In this document: positions 10,779 through 22,485 of the stretch, in pieces
Layout of the letters: the number at the start of each line of letters is the position of its first letter
Numbering within the stretch: the stretch's first letter is position 1
DNA from: Gymnothorax reevesii
Taxonomy: Eukaryota > Chordata > Actinopteri > Anguilliformes > Muraenidae
DNA length: 64,000 bases
Reading direction: 5' to 3'
Assembly: GCA_029721435.1 (NCBI GenBank)
Contig: CM056580.1
Coordinates: 72,999,367 to 73,063,366, forward strand
Notes under the pieces: model-generated
Databases searched by the model: none
What the model saw: the letters and a program-made list of their open reading frames with translations, nothing else
Told to the model about the DNA's origin: nothing
Position numbers and translations under genes: made by a program

Positions 10779-13092
10779 GGTCCCAGGAAAATATTAATAA
10801 TTACTTGGAAGCTAAAAGAACTTTTCGTAGGACTTGTAAAACTAAGAAGGATTTATCACATTCTAAGACTTGCAATGCTGTGAAGGCAGCTGTGGCAGGT
10901 AAAGACTGAAAAACATTTTAGAAAACAATCAAATCTATTGTTACATCTCGAACTGAGCTTGCTAAATTAAGTCCAGGGAGTTGGTTCGATTATTTTAAAA
11001 ATCTCTTAAATCCTGAGACTTTGAATTCTAACTGTGTGTATGACGATGATATTGCTGATGATAAATCGCAGCATGACCCAGCAGAGTGTAGTGACTGTGA
11101 AAATGCTGATGAGTTATCTGATGAAATTAGTTTAGATGAAGTAATTAAGGCTATTTCGCAGTTAAAAACTGGCAAAGCATCAAGGATAGATGGAATTTCA
11201 CCTGAATTTGTTAAACACATTTTTCCGGAATCATGGAATACTGGTCCATTGGTGCCACATTACAAGAGCGGTGATTCTTCAAACCCTAACAACTACAAAG
11301 GCATTTCACTTTTAAATGTGATTGGAAAGATTTTCACCTACATTTTAGAGAGCAGATTACATCAGTTTGTAGAAAATAAAGGGCTCCTAAATGAAGGGCA
11401 AGCAGGAGTTCGTAATAATTATTCAACTGTTGACAATATTTTCACATTGACTGCTCTTGTACAAAAGGATATTAGAAAGCCTAAGCACTGCTTTTATGCG
11501 GCTTTTATAGATTTCAAAAAAGCTTTTGACTTCGTAAATAGAAGAAAAATGTTAGATCTTCTGTGGAAACATGGTGTCCATGGCAAGATTTATAAGGTTT
11601 TGGAAATTATGTATTCAAATGTATTGTCCTGTATTCGAACAGGTTGATGCAGAGCACAATCATTCAGTACTTCCGCTGGTGTAAGGCAGGGTTGTATGCT
11701 CAGTCCGCTCTTGTTTATTCTCTTCATAAATCAGCTCACAAACGAACTGAGTGAAAGTAATAGTAATGGTATATTTGTAAATGACTGTATTGATGTAATT
11801 AGAATATTATTGTTTACAGACGATGTAGTCCTTGTAGCAGATTCGCCAATTGATCTGCAAAGAAAGTTGGATATATTAGAACAATTTTGTGAATTGTGGG
11901 GTTTTGAAGTGAATTTAGAGAAATTAAATGTTTTTTTGTTCAGAAATGGAGGGTATTTAAAAAGACTATAAAAATGGTATTATGGTGGAAAGGAAATGGC
12001 TGCTGTAACTTACTATAAATATTTAGGCGTTATTTTCTCATCACGTTTAACCTGGTCAAAAAATTGTGAAAAATTAGCTTTACAGGCACAACGTGCGTGT
12101 TTCCCTATCTATCGTTTGTTACGTAACTATCCAACCATTGTTTGCAAAACTGCTATGAACATTTTTGATACAAAGATAGCCCCTATAGCCCTATATGGCA
12201 GTGAAATCTGGGGATATTGTTTTAGAGAATCCATAGAAAAGGTTCAAAATAATATCTTAAAGAAGTACCTTTCAATCAGTAAAAAAATCTTCTACCATAG
12301 CTGTTTTGGGTGAAACTGGCAGATATAACCTGTGTGTTAGATACTATTGTAACTGTATTAGATATTGGTGTCGGTTAATCCGTTTACACCCATCAAGTTA
12401 TCCTGCAGCATGTTATCAGATGTTAAAGCAGCAAGATGAAAATGGCAGCCAGAACTGGGTTTCACATACAGGTTCTCTCTTATTTTCAACAGGTTTTTCG
12501 TATGATATGGATAAATCAAGACTTTGCCGATTTTTCTTTATTTATGTCAGCATTTAAAAATCGCTGAATTGACATAAATGTTCAGGAATGGTATACAGGG
12601 CTAAACAAGTCACGTCATCTTTCATTCTACAAAACGTTAAAGAATATTTTGGAACCTGAAGCATATATTTTTTCAGATGTTGTACCTAAAGATTTATTAA
12701 GGTTTTTTGTTAAATTAAGATGTCAGTCTCACGATCTCAATGTCCAGAAATATAGGACATGTAATAATGATATCAAGGAACTGATTTGTACACTCTGATG
12801 TTTGCATGAGATACAAGATGAATATCATATTATTCTTATTTGTCCATATTATGAATCTCTAAGAAAACTGTATGTACCTCCATTCTATATCAATTTTCCT
12901 TCACGGGTGAAATTTTGTAAATTACTAGCATGTAGAAATTTATCAACCATAAGAGATATAGCTATTTTTCTTAAAAGAATGCAAATATTTTAATCTTACT
13001 AAAGCTGTACATCCACACCACATTTCTAATGCAATATGATATGTAATCTGGGCCATGTGGCCTGTAATACCGAATAAAGTCTGTCTGTCGTA
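10779..13092 (+). pseudogene. LINE (non-LTR retrotransposon) ORF2: RT and C-terminal part, broken and 5'-truncated
   Basis: This copy-and-paste retroelement survives from the linker between endonuclease and RT onward. RT motifs appear in order: DGISPEFVKH, NYKGISLLN, FIDFKKAFDFVN (first catalytic Asp), GVRQGCMLSPLLFILF, LLFTDDVVLVA (catalytic Asp pair, FTDD for the usual FADD) and YKYLGVIFSS. A Cys/His segment in a zinc-ribbon-like setting follows (MHEIQDEYHIILICPYY, about 12802). The frame is broken at 10909, 11645, 11969, 12313 and 12557. The element ends in GGGCCATGTGGCC and AATAAAGTCTGTCTGTC, with a polyadenylation-like AATAAA and a short CTGT tail. I place it in the I/jockey-like broad group, but the clade is not determined. 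The endonuclease is not present. Confidence 0.85.
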
Positions 13093-13484
13093 TGTCTTTT
13101 GAAAATTCTGACCGCATGAAAATCATGAAATGGCGCAGATTTCAATGAATTTGTTTGCTTGGCTTATAAAAATGAATGATATTTCAAACTAGGGGGGCGA
13201 CTCATGGAAAACTCACTTCCTCAGTGCTTATGCACATATATTTCAGTATCTGTAGTGCCTACCTCATACAAACTGTGAAATAAGCCAAACCAATCAATAT
13301 TTTATGGGCTGCCTTTTGCATGAGGCAAAGCACACAGCATGCCAGTCCTCTTCCTCCATCACATGAAGGCTTGAAAAAATTATTCCACCCCCTCATCTGG
13401 ATAAGTTACATTTGTCGGTCAGTCACTGACTAGCTGAGCAGCTGAGTGATCGAGTTGGCTGAACGCTGACTCATAATGGAAACT
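13093..13484. other. No gene seen
   Basis: Unassigned AT-rich DNA between the LINE tail and repeat R1 copy 3. Only short frames without family resemblance. Confidence 0.45.
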
Positions 13485-13780
13485 AGAAAAGCACTCCAAG
13501 AGCGCAGACCTCTGCCAGGGGGCAGCAAAACCCAGAAGCACGGCGATTGGAACTCTGGCCCATTGGAAAGACTTGAAATCTTGAATTTTGGCGTATATCT
13601 CAGCAGTACTTTGGCCTAGATATGCCAAAATGTAGTAACCTGTTCCTTGACTTAATACCTACCTTCTCTGAAAATTTCATTAAAATCTGTCCATTTCTTT
13701 TTGAGTTACTTTGTACACAAACAAACAAACCAACAAACAAACGCCACCAAAAACATAACCTCCTTGGCGGAGGTAATAAT
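13485..13780. repeat. Dispersed repeat R1, copy 3 (opposite orientation)
   Basis: It starts GCACTCCAAGAGCGCAGACC and TCTGCCAGGG, the reverse complement type of the copy 2 end. It finishes AAACAAACGCCACC, then ACATAACCTCCTTGGCGGAG. Shared edges in both orientations show a dispersed family with defined ends. It is not coding. Confidence 0.6.
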
Positions 13781-14379
13781 CATTATGGGACTACTGGAAA
13801 TAAGCATTGCATTCCCAAAAATATGAACGACCCAGCCATATTCTAGGTTTTAACCTAGTCCTGTTAATGTGGAGTAGGGCAGCCATTCACAATGCAAACA
13901 TGGAATGTTTGCGGAAGGTTGATGATATGTAGCCACTTACCACAGATCATCCTTCACATCAGAGACTGAATTCCAAGTGTAGCTGAACTTCTGTGGTGAT
14001 TGGATGTGGCCCTTCCTAGTGCATGAAAAGACCATCCGTGCTAAGCCTGCTCATATTAACTGTCCAAACCCATTTTGTCGTTTAAGAGTAGTGATTTATT
14101 TAGTCATCTGTATGTAGAGACTGGCCAGTGGCTGGAGTATTTTGACATTGTCGCTCTCTGTTCACACATGGGGCAAGTGGCTCGGTTTGCTGACCAATCA
14201 GAACAGAGCTCATTTCATGAAGGGGATGCCCACTCAGAACAGCCTATTTTTCAGGCAGTAAGGAATAACAGGAATCAAATTGCCAAGAAATTATGGAGTT
14301 TTTTTTTTCTTGCTAAAAAGTTTATAGGCATCTAAAAACATTATACTAAGCACAAACGAATGGATTACAAGCTGTTCCC
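13781..14379. other. No gene seen
   Basis: Unassigned sequence. A frame at 14075-14335 has no recognisable domain and no support. Confidence 0.45.
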
Positions 14380-14779
14380 CTGTCCTTCCTATTTGTTCGT
14401 GCTCGTCAATCGACTTACCGTGACTTTCAAGATGGAGGCGACTGGAAACTACCTCAAGGTACTGTCTGCGTAAACAGTTTTTTTAATAAACTACCTGTGC
14501 ATTTTCAAAGTTCTCGTTTTTTAATGTCAGGGCCCTCGTAATTCTACTAATGAAGTGTGCAGCTACTTTGAGCCTTGTTAATGATGAAAAAATAGCGATT
14601 TCTTTGCATGGCAATGCTATGCCTAATTCACTACCATTGTAAGCCTGTTGGGAGGTTCGGCTAAAAAGCCATGTATTTCGAAATGTTGCGTGTGTATGGA
14701 GGTGGGGTATTTGACAAAAGCGACGACTCGGTATCATGTTTCAATACACCCCAAGTCAATTTCACTCCGGAGTTCTCCT
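14380..14779 (+). repeat. Probable interspersed repeat with an ATG mini-exon-like segment
   Basis: The stretch contains CAAGATGGAGGCGACTGGAA, then ACTACCTCAAG followed by GTACTGTCTG, so a short ATG-started frame runs into a GT. It ends ACTCCGGAGTTCTCC directly before the TTAA of the piggyBac-like element. I recall closely similar text recurring in fish genomes, so I treat it as a repeat rather than a host first exon. This is from recognition only. Confidence 0.35.
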
Positions 14780-14783
14780 TTAA

Positions 14784-15971
14784 CCCAGTAAGACCTAGGA
14801 CCCCCCTCTAAAGAAGCATTGTAAAACCTAAGGCATTGTTTGCAAACAACCACACCTGAGAATTTTCTAATAAACCTAAAAAGATTGTCAACATACAATA
14901 AAACCTTTATTTTTCAGCCTTTGCGTGAAATAAAAATCATTTGAGAGCTCTAACCATTGGTTTTAATAGGAAATAATTGCCTTTGCCCAAATGCCTGTAA
15001 TATATTTTTTTTTAAATTCACAACAACATTGAAAAAAAATTTCCAGTGATTTATTTCATGTTGCAGTTTACATAAAAGTAGACTGTGATAAGAAGTAAAT
15101 TTTGCTCTTCTCGATCAGGTTGTTTACCATTGTCACTGTCGGAAGTGCTTTGGAAATTTTTTATGGTCCACACAGAGGCTAACAATTTTTAGAAACACAA
15201 ACCCCATCATGCATTTCACCTTCCTCACTTGTATTTAGCAAAAATATACCTAAAATGTGAGCACATCACAGAAGCCCTTAGGGGGTCTTCAAAATAAAAA
15301 TAAAAACATTTTTTCAAAAATTTCAATATTTTTGTTTTTTACATAAAATAAATAAAGGAATGCAGTGAGATGCCAGTAAACGCCAAGGATCTATGTTTTC
15401 CCTCTGCCTCAATTGTTACTTGTGACTTTAAATGCAAATTACTGAAAGTCACAATTTCGACTGATTTGACTGATCAAACTTATGGCAATCATAAAGTCAT
15501 TAATGTTCATCTGATTGACTTGAAATTTGGACTGAAGTTGTATCTGTTGGAGATCTATGAAATGACATAGGTGCATCCCTTTAGGGGGTTAATTTTGAAA
15601 ATGAGGCAATTTGATGACAGTGATTTTTGTTATGGATATAAAACAGAGCTCATTAAATATTCATAAATGTTCCAAACAAAAAAATCCTATGTCATTTCAT
15701 AGAACTATCTTAAACCTTTCATATGAGACTAATTTGAGTAAAATCTGACCATAGGATATTGAAATATCACTGCCACAATATTTTTTTCAGATTTTGTCAT
15801 TAAAATGCCATTCCCATGGCAAGCATGTGAATTTTTATAAAAATACTACATTTTATGAGGTTAAAATCATGTTGAGTATGTTTATTTCTTAGTTCATACA
15901 TTATTATGGTTATTTCTACACTTTACCGTGAAGACCCCTAAAGGAAGAACCACACATCAGGTCTTAATGGG
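14784..15971. mobile_element. piggyBac-like non-autonomous element (1.19 kb)
   Basis: It is flanked on both sides by TTAA (14780-14783 and 15972-15975), the piggyBac target. The terminal inverted repeats are CCCAGTAAGACCT on the left and, read inward on the right, CCCATTAAGACCT. There is no transposase frame. Inside lies a perfect 17-bp inverted repeat, CTATGAAATGACATAGG at 15555-15571 and its reverse complement at 15686-15702. Phrases like CCTTTAGGGGG recur near both halves. The non-coding interior is AT-rich. Confidence 0.75.
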
Positions 15972-15975
15972 TTAA

Positions 15976-16559
15976 AAGAAATTGCGCTGCCTTCAAAAAA
16001 AATGCTGAAATAGGATGTAAAAATTCAGAAAAATTTTTTCTAATTAATTATCTGGAGTATTGCAATCCTCATTATATCACATTTATTATACTGTATGTAA
16101 ATGCTGTCAACAGGCGATCTACTAGTCATTACCATTTCTTAATTATCATAGGCTGCCAATTAGTCATAATTATTCTGTAAGTTAATTTTTCTATTGTTTA
16201 TCAGACGAAAAAATAAGCAGGGCTGAACTTAGTCATGCATTAAAAAGTGGTGTTACTGAAGGGCTTTATACCTCTGATGGCCCAACACTGCAGTAAATAC
16301 AAGAAAAAATGGAGGAAAGTGGATGAATTCATACCTGCATATTCATTTAGAATTTTCATTAGGCGCCATGGTGAAATATTTACTTCCTCTAGCTCAGCTG
16401 AGGGTTATTTACAGAGTTTATACTGCTTGTGATGTTCTGTATAAAGAGAAATTCACTTTTCCATTGCACCCATATAATGGCTTCTCCTGAAAGGCCATTC
16501 TAAACATGTTGGCTGTCCATTCCTTATGTCCAGACTGCACTCTGAGCAGCTTAGTGCCT
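15976..16559. other. No gene seen
   Basis: AT-rich DNA without recognised repeats or coding frames. Confidence 0.45.
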
Positions 16560-17430
16560 TTGTTGGCTGTTTTTCTACTGCATCTCAGCGCAATGTTCAG
16601 TGCAGGGGGCGTATCAGAATTGATTTCAAATTGTTAAAATTGAGGTGCCTGCACTCGCCTTCTCTCTAATCGATAGTGCACAGAGAAGGGGGCGAGGCGC
16701 CATCACAGAGGACCTCTGCCTGATAATAGATCTTCAGGGAGATGACAGCCCCCCAGAAACAGTCACTAAATTAAAGACTTGAGCAAATAAACCCTCATTA
16801 ATTTGCTATCACCACCCTGAAACAATGTTCTGCAAGTCTGTGGGAGACCATAAGTCAATGTTTATGGGCATGTGGACACGCATAGCATTAATATGTACAT
16901 CCACCGGCCCATAGGGAACTGGCCACGGAACCACGCTGTTTCTCCGTGGCCATAATTAATGACTATGTACATGTAGAACCTCTGCTTGTGAGAGGAAATA
17001 TCCGTGCTGAAGAAGAACGTAAAATGCATATGGGGGAATGAGGACTCACATTACAGTTTCACAATGATTAGCTCTCAAGCAAAAGGTTGAGAGACCCTGC
17101 TTGCAAAAACAGCCCTCCCTGTGGCCTAGAATGAATTTGATTAGCAGTTAGCATGCAGAGGCAGCATCTAACTTTGCCGCCGGTTTGTAATTAAGATGAG
17201 CGGGCACAGCAAAAAGGGAGACCAGGTCGTCCGCTGACACCACATGGAGCGATAGCTCATTAGCTGATGCAACTGGAGCCTCTCAACCATCCCATTGTTC
17301 CTCATCAGTGCTCCTTGCTTCTACGTTAGCCCTGTTTCCTATGAGGAGGCACTACTCCCTGACATTCACGTTGTTTGATGTCATTTTGAAATCATCCATG
17401 ACGCAGTTTAATAGTGCAGAAGTTATAATG
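16560..17430. promoter_or_regulatory. Candidate conserved non-coding element
   Basis: This is the only long block that looks like complex single-copy DNA: balanced composition, no repeat edges, no long frame. It holds homeobox-like TAATTA words, for example CATAATTAATGACTATG near 16955, CCCTCATTAATTTGCTATCA near 16795 and GTAATTAAG near 17190. Fish conserved enhancers often look like this. The call is inference from texture only, with no alignment. Confidence 0.3.
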
Positions 17431-17467
17431 GAAAGAGTCTCAGTCAATGCTAATGGAAAGAATGAAT

Positions 17468-18235
17468 GACACATATACCAATCAGCCTCAAGACTAAAAC
17501 CACCTGCCTAGAATAATGAAGGTCCCAAAACAGCCAAAACAGCTCCAACAAACGGATGTCACTTGAATTCCCAAACTCTTGGTTTCCGGGCAGAATATTT
17601 CCCAGAGAAGCATACTCCCTCCACCAGCTTGCCTTCTTCCCACAGTGTTTACTGATGCCATCTCTTCCCAGGTATATGGTGCATATGCACCCAGCTACAG
17701 CGCGTGATGTAAAAGATAATCAGACTCACTGGACCAGGTGACCTCCTTTAACTGCTCCAAGGTCTGGTTCTGAAGCTCAGGTACCCATTGGGAGGGATTT
17801 TGAACCAGGGTTATAGTGGGCACTTTGATTGGTCTGCAAGCTAAAAAGTGCAATTAACATCAGGGAATGATGCACTGTGTGTGACCTATTTCTTATGCAA
17901 ATGTCACTGAAATTCTCAGCAACTTGCACCACAGTCACCCTTTTATTGGTTTGGACCAGATGGGAGAGCCTTCATAGCTCCCGCGCATCAATTAGCCTTG
18001 AATGCCCAAAACCTTGTCGCCACTTCATTGTTTGTCACTTCTTGGACCTCTGTCGGTAGGCAATCACATCTGCTGGCAGAAAGCATCCAAGAAGTCTTGC
18101 AACTTTAGGGATGCTCTAAACCACTTGTCCGGCCAAGTCGATTTAGCCCCCGTCAAAGTCATTCAGTTCCAATTTCTTTCACATCCAACAAGTTGAATAC
18201 GAGATCCAACTGCTGGCTTAGCGTCTGAGATCTAT
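17468..18235 (-). pseudogene. Tc1-like transposase relic, minus strand
   Basis: The left end (17468-17515) reads CACATATACCAATCAGCC and AAAACCACCTGCC. I recognise this as the terminal repeat of a common fish Tc1 family (TACACnGATCAGCCA type). The sequence then follows that family's minus-strand transposase gene in heavily decayed form: CCAGCTTGCCTTCTTCCCAC, GGTGACCTCC and CATCAATTAGCCTTG. Many stops and deletions leave no frame over about 60 residues. The far terminal repeat is missing. The protein would have been a DDE transposase acting at TA dinucleotides. Confidence 0.7.
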
Positions 18236-18539
18236 CTGCAGGGCAGAACATGTGCCGCCATCGAGAGATAATCAACAATATTCCCTGCATCTGTCGTGTT
18301 TTAAATGTTTTGGATCATTGGCGTATATCGTTCATCTCATGACAAAATTCTGAGTTTTGCTCTTTACAAATGAAGTGTTCATTTCTCTCTGAATCAACAT
18401 TCCTTTGCCCCTCCCCTCTTCCTCCTCCTTCTCAAGTGGGCCTTTTGGTGCCCTCCACTCCACTCCACTCCGAATATTGTTAGAACTGTGCAGCAGTTAC
18501 AAGATTTTGTACAAAACCAATTATTATGAGCTCAAAAGA
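18236..18539. repeat. Unassigned, with a pyrimidine-rich low-complexity tract
   Basis: No gene. A CCTCCCCTCTTCCTCCTCCT tract at about 18411-18440 is low complexity. Confidence 0.45.
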
Positions 18540-19150
18540 AACAGATACTACAAAAATACATTTAGTAGAACATCTCACTGCTAAAAAGGTTAATTAGCAA
18601 CAGCTCAGTGTGTGAGGTGTAATGTGATTAGGTATAAAAAAGAGCATCCTTGAGAGGCTCAGTGTTTCAGAGGTACAGATGGTGAGATAGTGACCTCATC
18701 ACTATGAAAGACTGTATAGCTGAGCAGGTCAACAATTTCAGAATAATGTTTCTCGTCATAAAATCGGAAAGAATTTAGGTATTTCATCTGATATGTTTCA
18801 TGTCGTCACTCAGTGTCAGAGAACCCAGTGATATCTCAGTACACAAGGGGCAAGGCTGAAAACCAATATTGAATAGCTGTGATCCGGCAGAACTGCATTA
18901 AAAACAGACAGGATTCTGTCACGGGTTTCATTGTATATGCTCAGGAACACTTCTGCAAACCACTGTCAGTGAAAACTGTTCTCAAATGCAATTCAAACCT
19001 CTGCCAAACAAAGTTTAAACCATATTTAGACGAGGTTTAGAAACAATGCCACCTTCTCTGGGCCTGAGCTCAGTTAAGATGGACTGAAGCGGGTGAAAAA
19101 CTGTCCTGTGGTGACTGTTTGATGGACGGTTTTGGTTTTATGGGCAAAAT
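18540..19150 (+). pseudogene. Tc1-like transposase relic (family with TACAACCCC ends), 5' half
   Basis: Text such as GGTATAAAAAAGAGCATCCT, AGTGTTTCAGAGGTACAGATG and CTCTGGGCCTGAGCTCAGTT follows the transposase gene of a fish Tc1-like family whose terminal repeat starts TACAACCCCAATTCC. The copy is truncated at about 19150, near the codons for the first catalytic Asp, and is full of stops. A separate 3' end of the same family lies at 25330-25526. It would encode a DNA-binding helix-turn-helix plus the start of the DDE domain. Confidence 0.65.
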
Positions 19151-19817
19151 TGGAAAAGTGGCAGAAAAATAAGAATAATAATAATCTGAACAAAAACAAT
19201 AGGGTTCCAGCACTTCGTGCTTGGACTCCTAATAATCATTCAGCGGCGCTTTTGATATAGTGCCTTTTTCTGACCAATAACTAGAGAGGAGATAGCTTGA
19301 AGCGCCAATTCTGTCTAGTGATCACTGATCTACATGGGTGATAATAATGTGCTTCAGTCATCGTAGAGTTTTATATTTCTTTGAGGTGAGCTGGCATGTG
19401 TTTCAGATGTTTGGCAGTCTAAACATGGAATTAAACAGTAAATCCCAATAAGACTTCTGTCTCTTCCCGTAACTCCCTCTCTCCTCCTATGATGCGAATG
19501 CGGGTTACTGATCATTGAATGGGGAGGTGTTTTTTCCTGCCGTTTGTGTGCATTGCAGGTCAGATATGGGGAGTAGTGAAGGGGAGGGGATGGCGGATTA
19601 TATTCACAGAAATTTATAGTGAGCAGTCTAAACGTGGCTTATGAGGGGGAGGGAGAGACCCTGGGACCTGTGCGGCATTTTAAATAGAACAGTAGCTAAA
19701 CTTAATCCCTCTGTCTCATACAGTATCTTTCAGACATGCTCGGGAGCCCCCCTTTCCACTTCACACATACAGTTTATCGCACAGCCTCACACCAACCCTC
19801 CTTATAACATTCATATG
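19151..19817. other. No gene seen; short fish-repeat phrase at 19195-19235
   Basis: A phrase AATAGGGTTCCAGCACTTCG follows an AATAATAATAA tract. I recognise it as a frequent short repeat in fish, but I cannot classify it. The rest is unassigned. Confidence 0.4.
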
Positions 19818-20167
19818 TACCGTATTGCTCTGAATATAAGACAATGTTTTTTTCCCAGGAAATCCCCTTTGAAAAAGTGGGGTCATCTTATTTTTGGGGA
19901 CCAGGCTCATAACAGTCAAAATCAGGGATTCTCTGTGTATTTTATAGTCTGTAGTCAGTATATGTTCACAACAACAGCCTGCCTTATTTTATATTGCCTT
20001 TTTTTATCAATATGCTTTATCAGTATTATCAAAAAATGTGTGGTTATTATTCCTTTGTGATTAAAACAAGATTTTGTCATCAAAACCCTCATTTTTCCAA
20101 AAATCTATCTTGAGAAAGGAGGGTCGTCTTATATCCAGGATCGTCTTATATTTGGAACAATACGGTA
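19818..20167. mobile_element. MITE of Tc1/mariner type, 350 bp
   Basis: The ends are TACCGTATTGCTCTGAATAT at 19818 and, read inward from 20167, TACCGTATTGTTCCAAATAT. Both continue AAGAC, giving inverted repeats of about 25 bp. TA dinucleotides flank both sides, as for Tc1/mariner insertions. A phrase TCTTATATTTGG-like is repeated internally near the right end. No transposase frame. Confidence 0.75.
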
Positions 20168-20339
20168 TATAGGCCTATCTGCATACCTTATCAAAATACA
20201 AGTGCCTGTGGACTAACCAGCTGACTATCTAAGTAAGAGCTAGGGTCAAGACTTGCTTCACACTGTATCAATTTGTTTATTTAAAGGCACTAATCTCCGT
20301 TTTTGGCGTGTTGGACATGATCCTCCTGTGTTTTAGAAA

Positions 20340-21740
20340 AAAATCAAAATATCATCAAGATACACAAAAACATTTGTAAATCATGTCACAGAGGACGTCG
20401 TTCACAAGGTTTTGGAAGACTGCTGGGGCGTTAGTGAGGCAGAAGGGCAAGACCAAATAGTGTCCGGTAGGGGTATTAAAGGCGGTCTTCCACTCGTCAC
20501 ACTCTCGGATATGAACCAGGTGGTATGCGTTACGAAGATCCAGCTTGGTAAACACTTTAGCTCCCTGGAGGAGGTCAAAAGCGGTGTTCATAAGAGGTAA
20601 GGGGTATCGGTTCTTGACAGTAATGTCATTAAGGCCTCAGTAGTCAATACAGGGATGAAGGGAGCCATCTTTCTTACCCACAAAGAAAAGTCCCGCCCCG
20701 GCGGGTGATGAAGATGGCCGAATGATGCCTGCTGCGAGGGACTCACTAAGGTATTTTTCCATGGCTTGAGTCTCAGGGCGGGATAGAGCAAAAAGACGTC
20801 CTCTGGGGGGCATGGTTCCGGGCTTTAGTTCAATGGCGCAATCATATGGTCTGTGAGGGGGTAGACTGGTAGCGCAGGATTTTGAGAAAACCTCCTTGAG
20901 ATCATGATATTTGAGAGGAACCTTCTCCAGGTTCGGAATGTCCTCTGGGGGAGACGTGGGAACGCGATCCTGAGTGTCATTGAGGCAGGACTGGGCACAC
21001 TTGGAACTCCACCCCTTGATTTCATGCTTTTCCCAGTCAATATAAGGTAGGTGTTTAGCCATCCATGAATGTCTGAGGACGACTGGAGCATGGGGTGATT
21101 TGATGAGGTAGAGTTTCATAAGTTTGTGGTGATTACCAGAAATACGTAACTTAATTGGGCGGGAGACATGAGTGATGTGACCAGTCTTCTGGCCACTGAG
21201 AGAACTGGCGACTCGATCAAGGAAGACAGATTCCGCGGTAATGCCCCACTTCCGGGCTAGGTCCTGATCAATGAAGTTCTCCTCCGCGCCCGAGTCGATT
21301 AAGACAGTGGTCTTCCTTCCTCCCCCAGCCCACTCAAGAGAGACAGAAAAACAAGTGCGGTTCTTTGAGGAGCAATCCACAGGGATAACACCCACTATTG
21401 CTCCTCTCCTCGTTAGTGAGCGTTGCCTCCTCTCTGGACACCGAGAAATGAAGTGCCCCCCCTGGCCACAGTAGAAGCAGGCCTGCTCCTTGCGTCTGCG
21501 GTCCCTTTCCTCGCTGGAGAGTTTAGTTCTTCCCAGCCACATATGTTCCGTCTCGGAAGGAGGCTTGCCAGGGTTAGGAGATTGCGGAGTAGGAATCACT
21601 GGTGGCTTGGAAGTCGATATGGATCGCCATACTGATAACCCGTTCCAGACTTTCGGGCAGGTCACATGGCAGATGCTTGTCCTTGATCCGCTCGGATCGC
21701 CCAAAAATGAATGCGTCATAAAAGGGCTCTCTCCTGCCAC
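20340..21740 (-). pseudogene. pol: Sushi-type Ty3/gypsy: gag end, protease and RT start (minus strand)
   Basis: On the minus strand a long frame (21740 to 20637) carries the gag CCHC knuckle CFYCGQGGHFISRC, the protease active site LIDSGAEENFID, and the start of RT (IIRPSSSPAGAGLFFVGKKD). RT continues in a shifted frame (20591 to 20355) with [14 protein letters not shown], the first catalytic Asp, and [13 protein letters not shown]. It reaches YLDD at about 20351-20362 and the element breaks off there. RNase H, integrase and the 3' LTR are gone. The fused gag-pol style, DSG protease and similar motifs are those of sushi-type fish elements. Frame slips and the truncation make it non-functional. 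Confidence 0.88.
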
Positions 21741-22255
21741 CTGCTGTTCGTGGCTAGGGTCTGGAATTCTATGGTGTAGTCAGACACAGAGCGACTCCCC
21801 TGGCGAGTACGGAGTGAATGACTGGACACAGGGTAAACCCGCCTCCCAGGTAGCTGTTGCCCTCTGCTTTGCTCTGCCAGTAAGCTGCGCGATGACATAC
21901 GCTACTCGGGCTTGCTCAGAGGGGAAGATGGAAGGTTGCAAACTGAATATTAGCTTACACTGAGAAAGGAAGGCATGGCAGGACCCCGGGTCACCATCAT
22001 ACTTCTCTGTGAAAGGCAGACCCGGTTTGTGGAGCGGAGCGGGTGGAATAGACGCGGGAGCAGGGACGGTGGTAGCAGGTTGTTGAGGAGGATGATTCTC
22101 TTGAGCACACTGTAGAGCGCGGGTGAGGTCCGCCATCTCATAGGACATGGATTGCTGTGTTGCATCATGGCCCGTAGCTGCCGTTGCTGCAGCTCCAACT
22201 GGGAGCCCTGCTCTTTCACTGCAGCTTGCAGGGGACTGGAACTCGCTGGCTCCAT
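21741..22255 (-). pseudogene. gag: Sushi-type Ty3/gypsy: gag N-terminal part (minus strand)
   Basis: The minus-strand ATG at 22255-22253 opens MEPASSSPLQAAVKEQGSQL, typical of the Gln/Leu-rich coiled-coil start of sushi gag. A frame slip follows. A second frame carries EKYDGDPGSCHAFLSQCKLI and the capsid-like segment to about 21780, with SARVAYVI-type text; a third frame leads to the zinc knuckle. At least two frame slips break it. Gag would form the particle around the RNA. The ATG lies 17 bases inside the LTR edge. Confidence 0.8.
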
Positions 22256-22271
22256 GCTGGTCAGATCGTAC

Positions 22272-22485
22272 TGTGAGGGTGCGATCAGGAACCAGTCGCG
22301 AGAACCAAGCAATGCAGTAGAACTTGTTTTATTATTAAAGGGGGGAAGACCCCTGCAGAGCAGAAGGCAAGGGTACAAAGTCCACACTCCAAAAATCAAA
22401 ATCCAGTTGGGTAAAAATAGAATAAAAAACCAGGGCAGCAATCACAGTAATTGTAGTTGGACAGAAATGGGCCTGGTTCACAGGT
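22272..22485 (-). repeat. Partial 5' LTR of the minus-strand gypsy element
   Basis: Read on the minus strand, it contains TGTGGACTTTGTACCCTTGC, an AATAAAA signal, and ends CACCCTCACA before the gag leader. The same phrases occur in the solo LTR at 55.25-55.38 kb, so the two belong to related LTR families. The left part of the LTR is missing: LINE sequence begins at about 22490. Confidence 0.7.

Noticed and set aside
21490..21963. Plus-strand frame of 157 codons
   Set aside because: It is antisense to the gag region of the minus-strand gypsy element.
20337..22485. Endogenous retrovirus
   Set aside because: No envelope gene is present, and gag and protease are of sushi-type gypsy style. The copy is truncated within RT.
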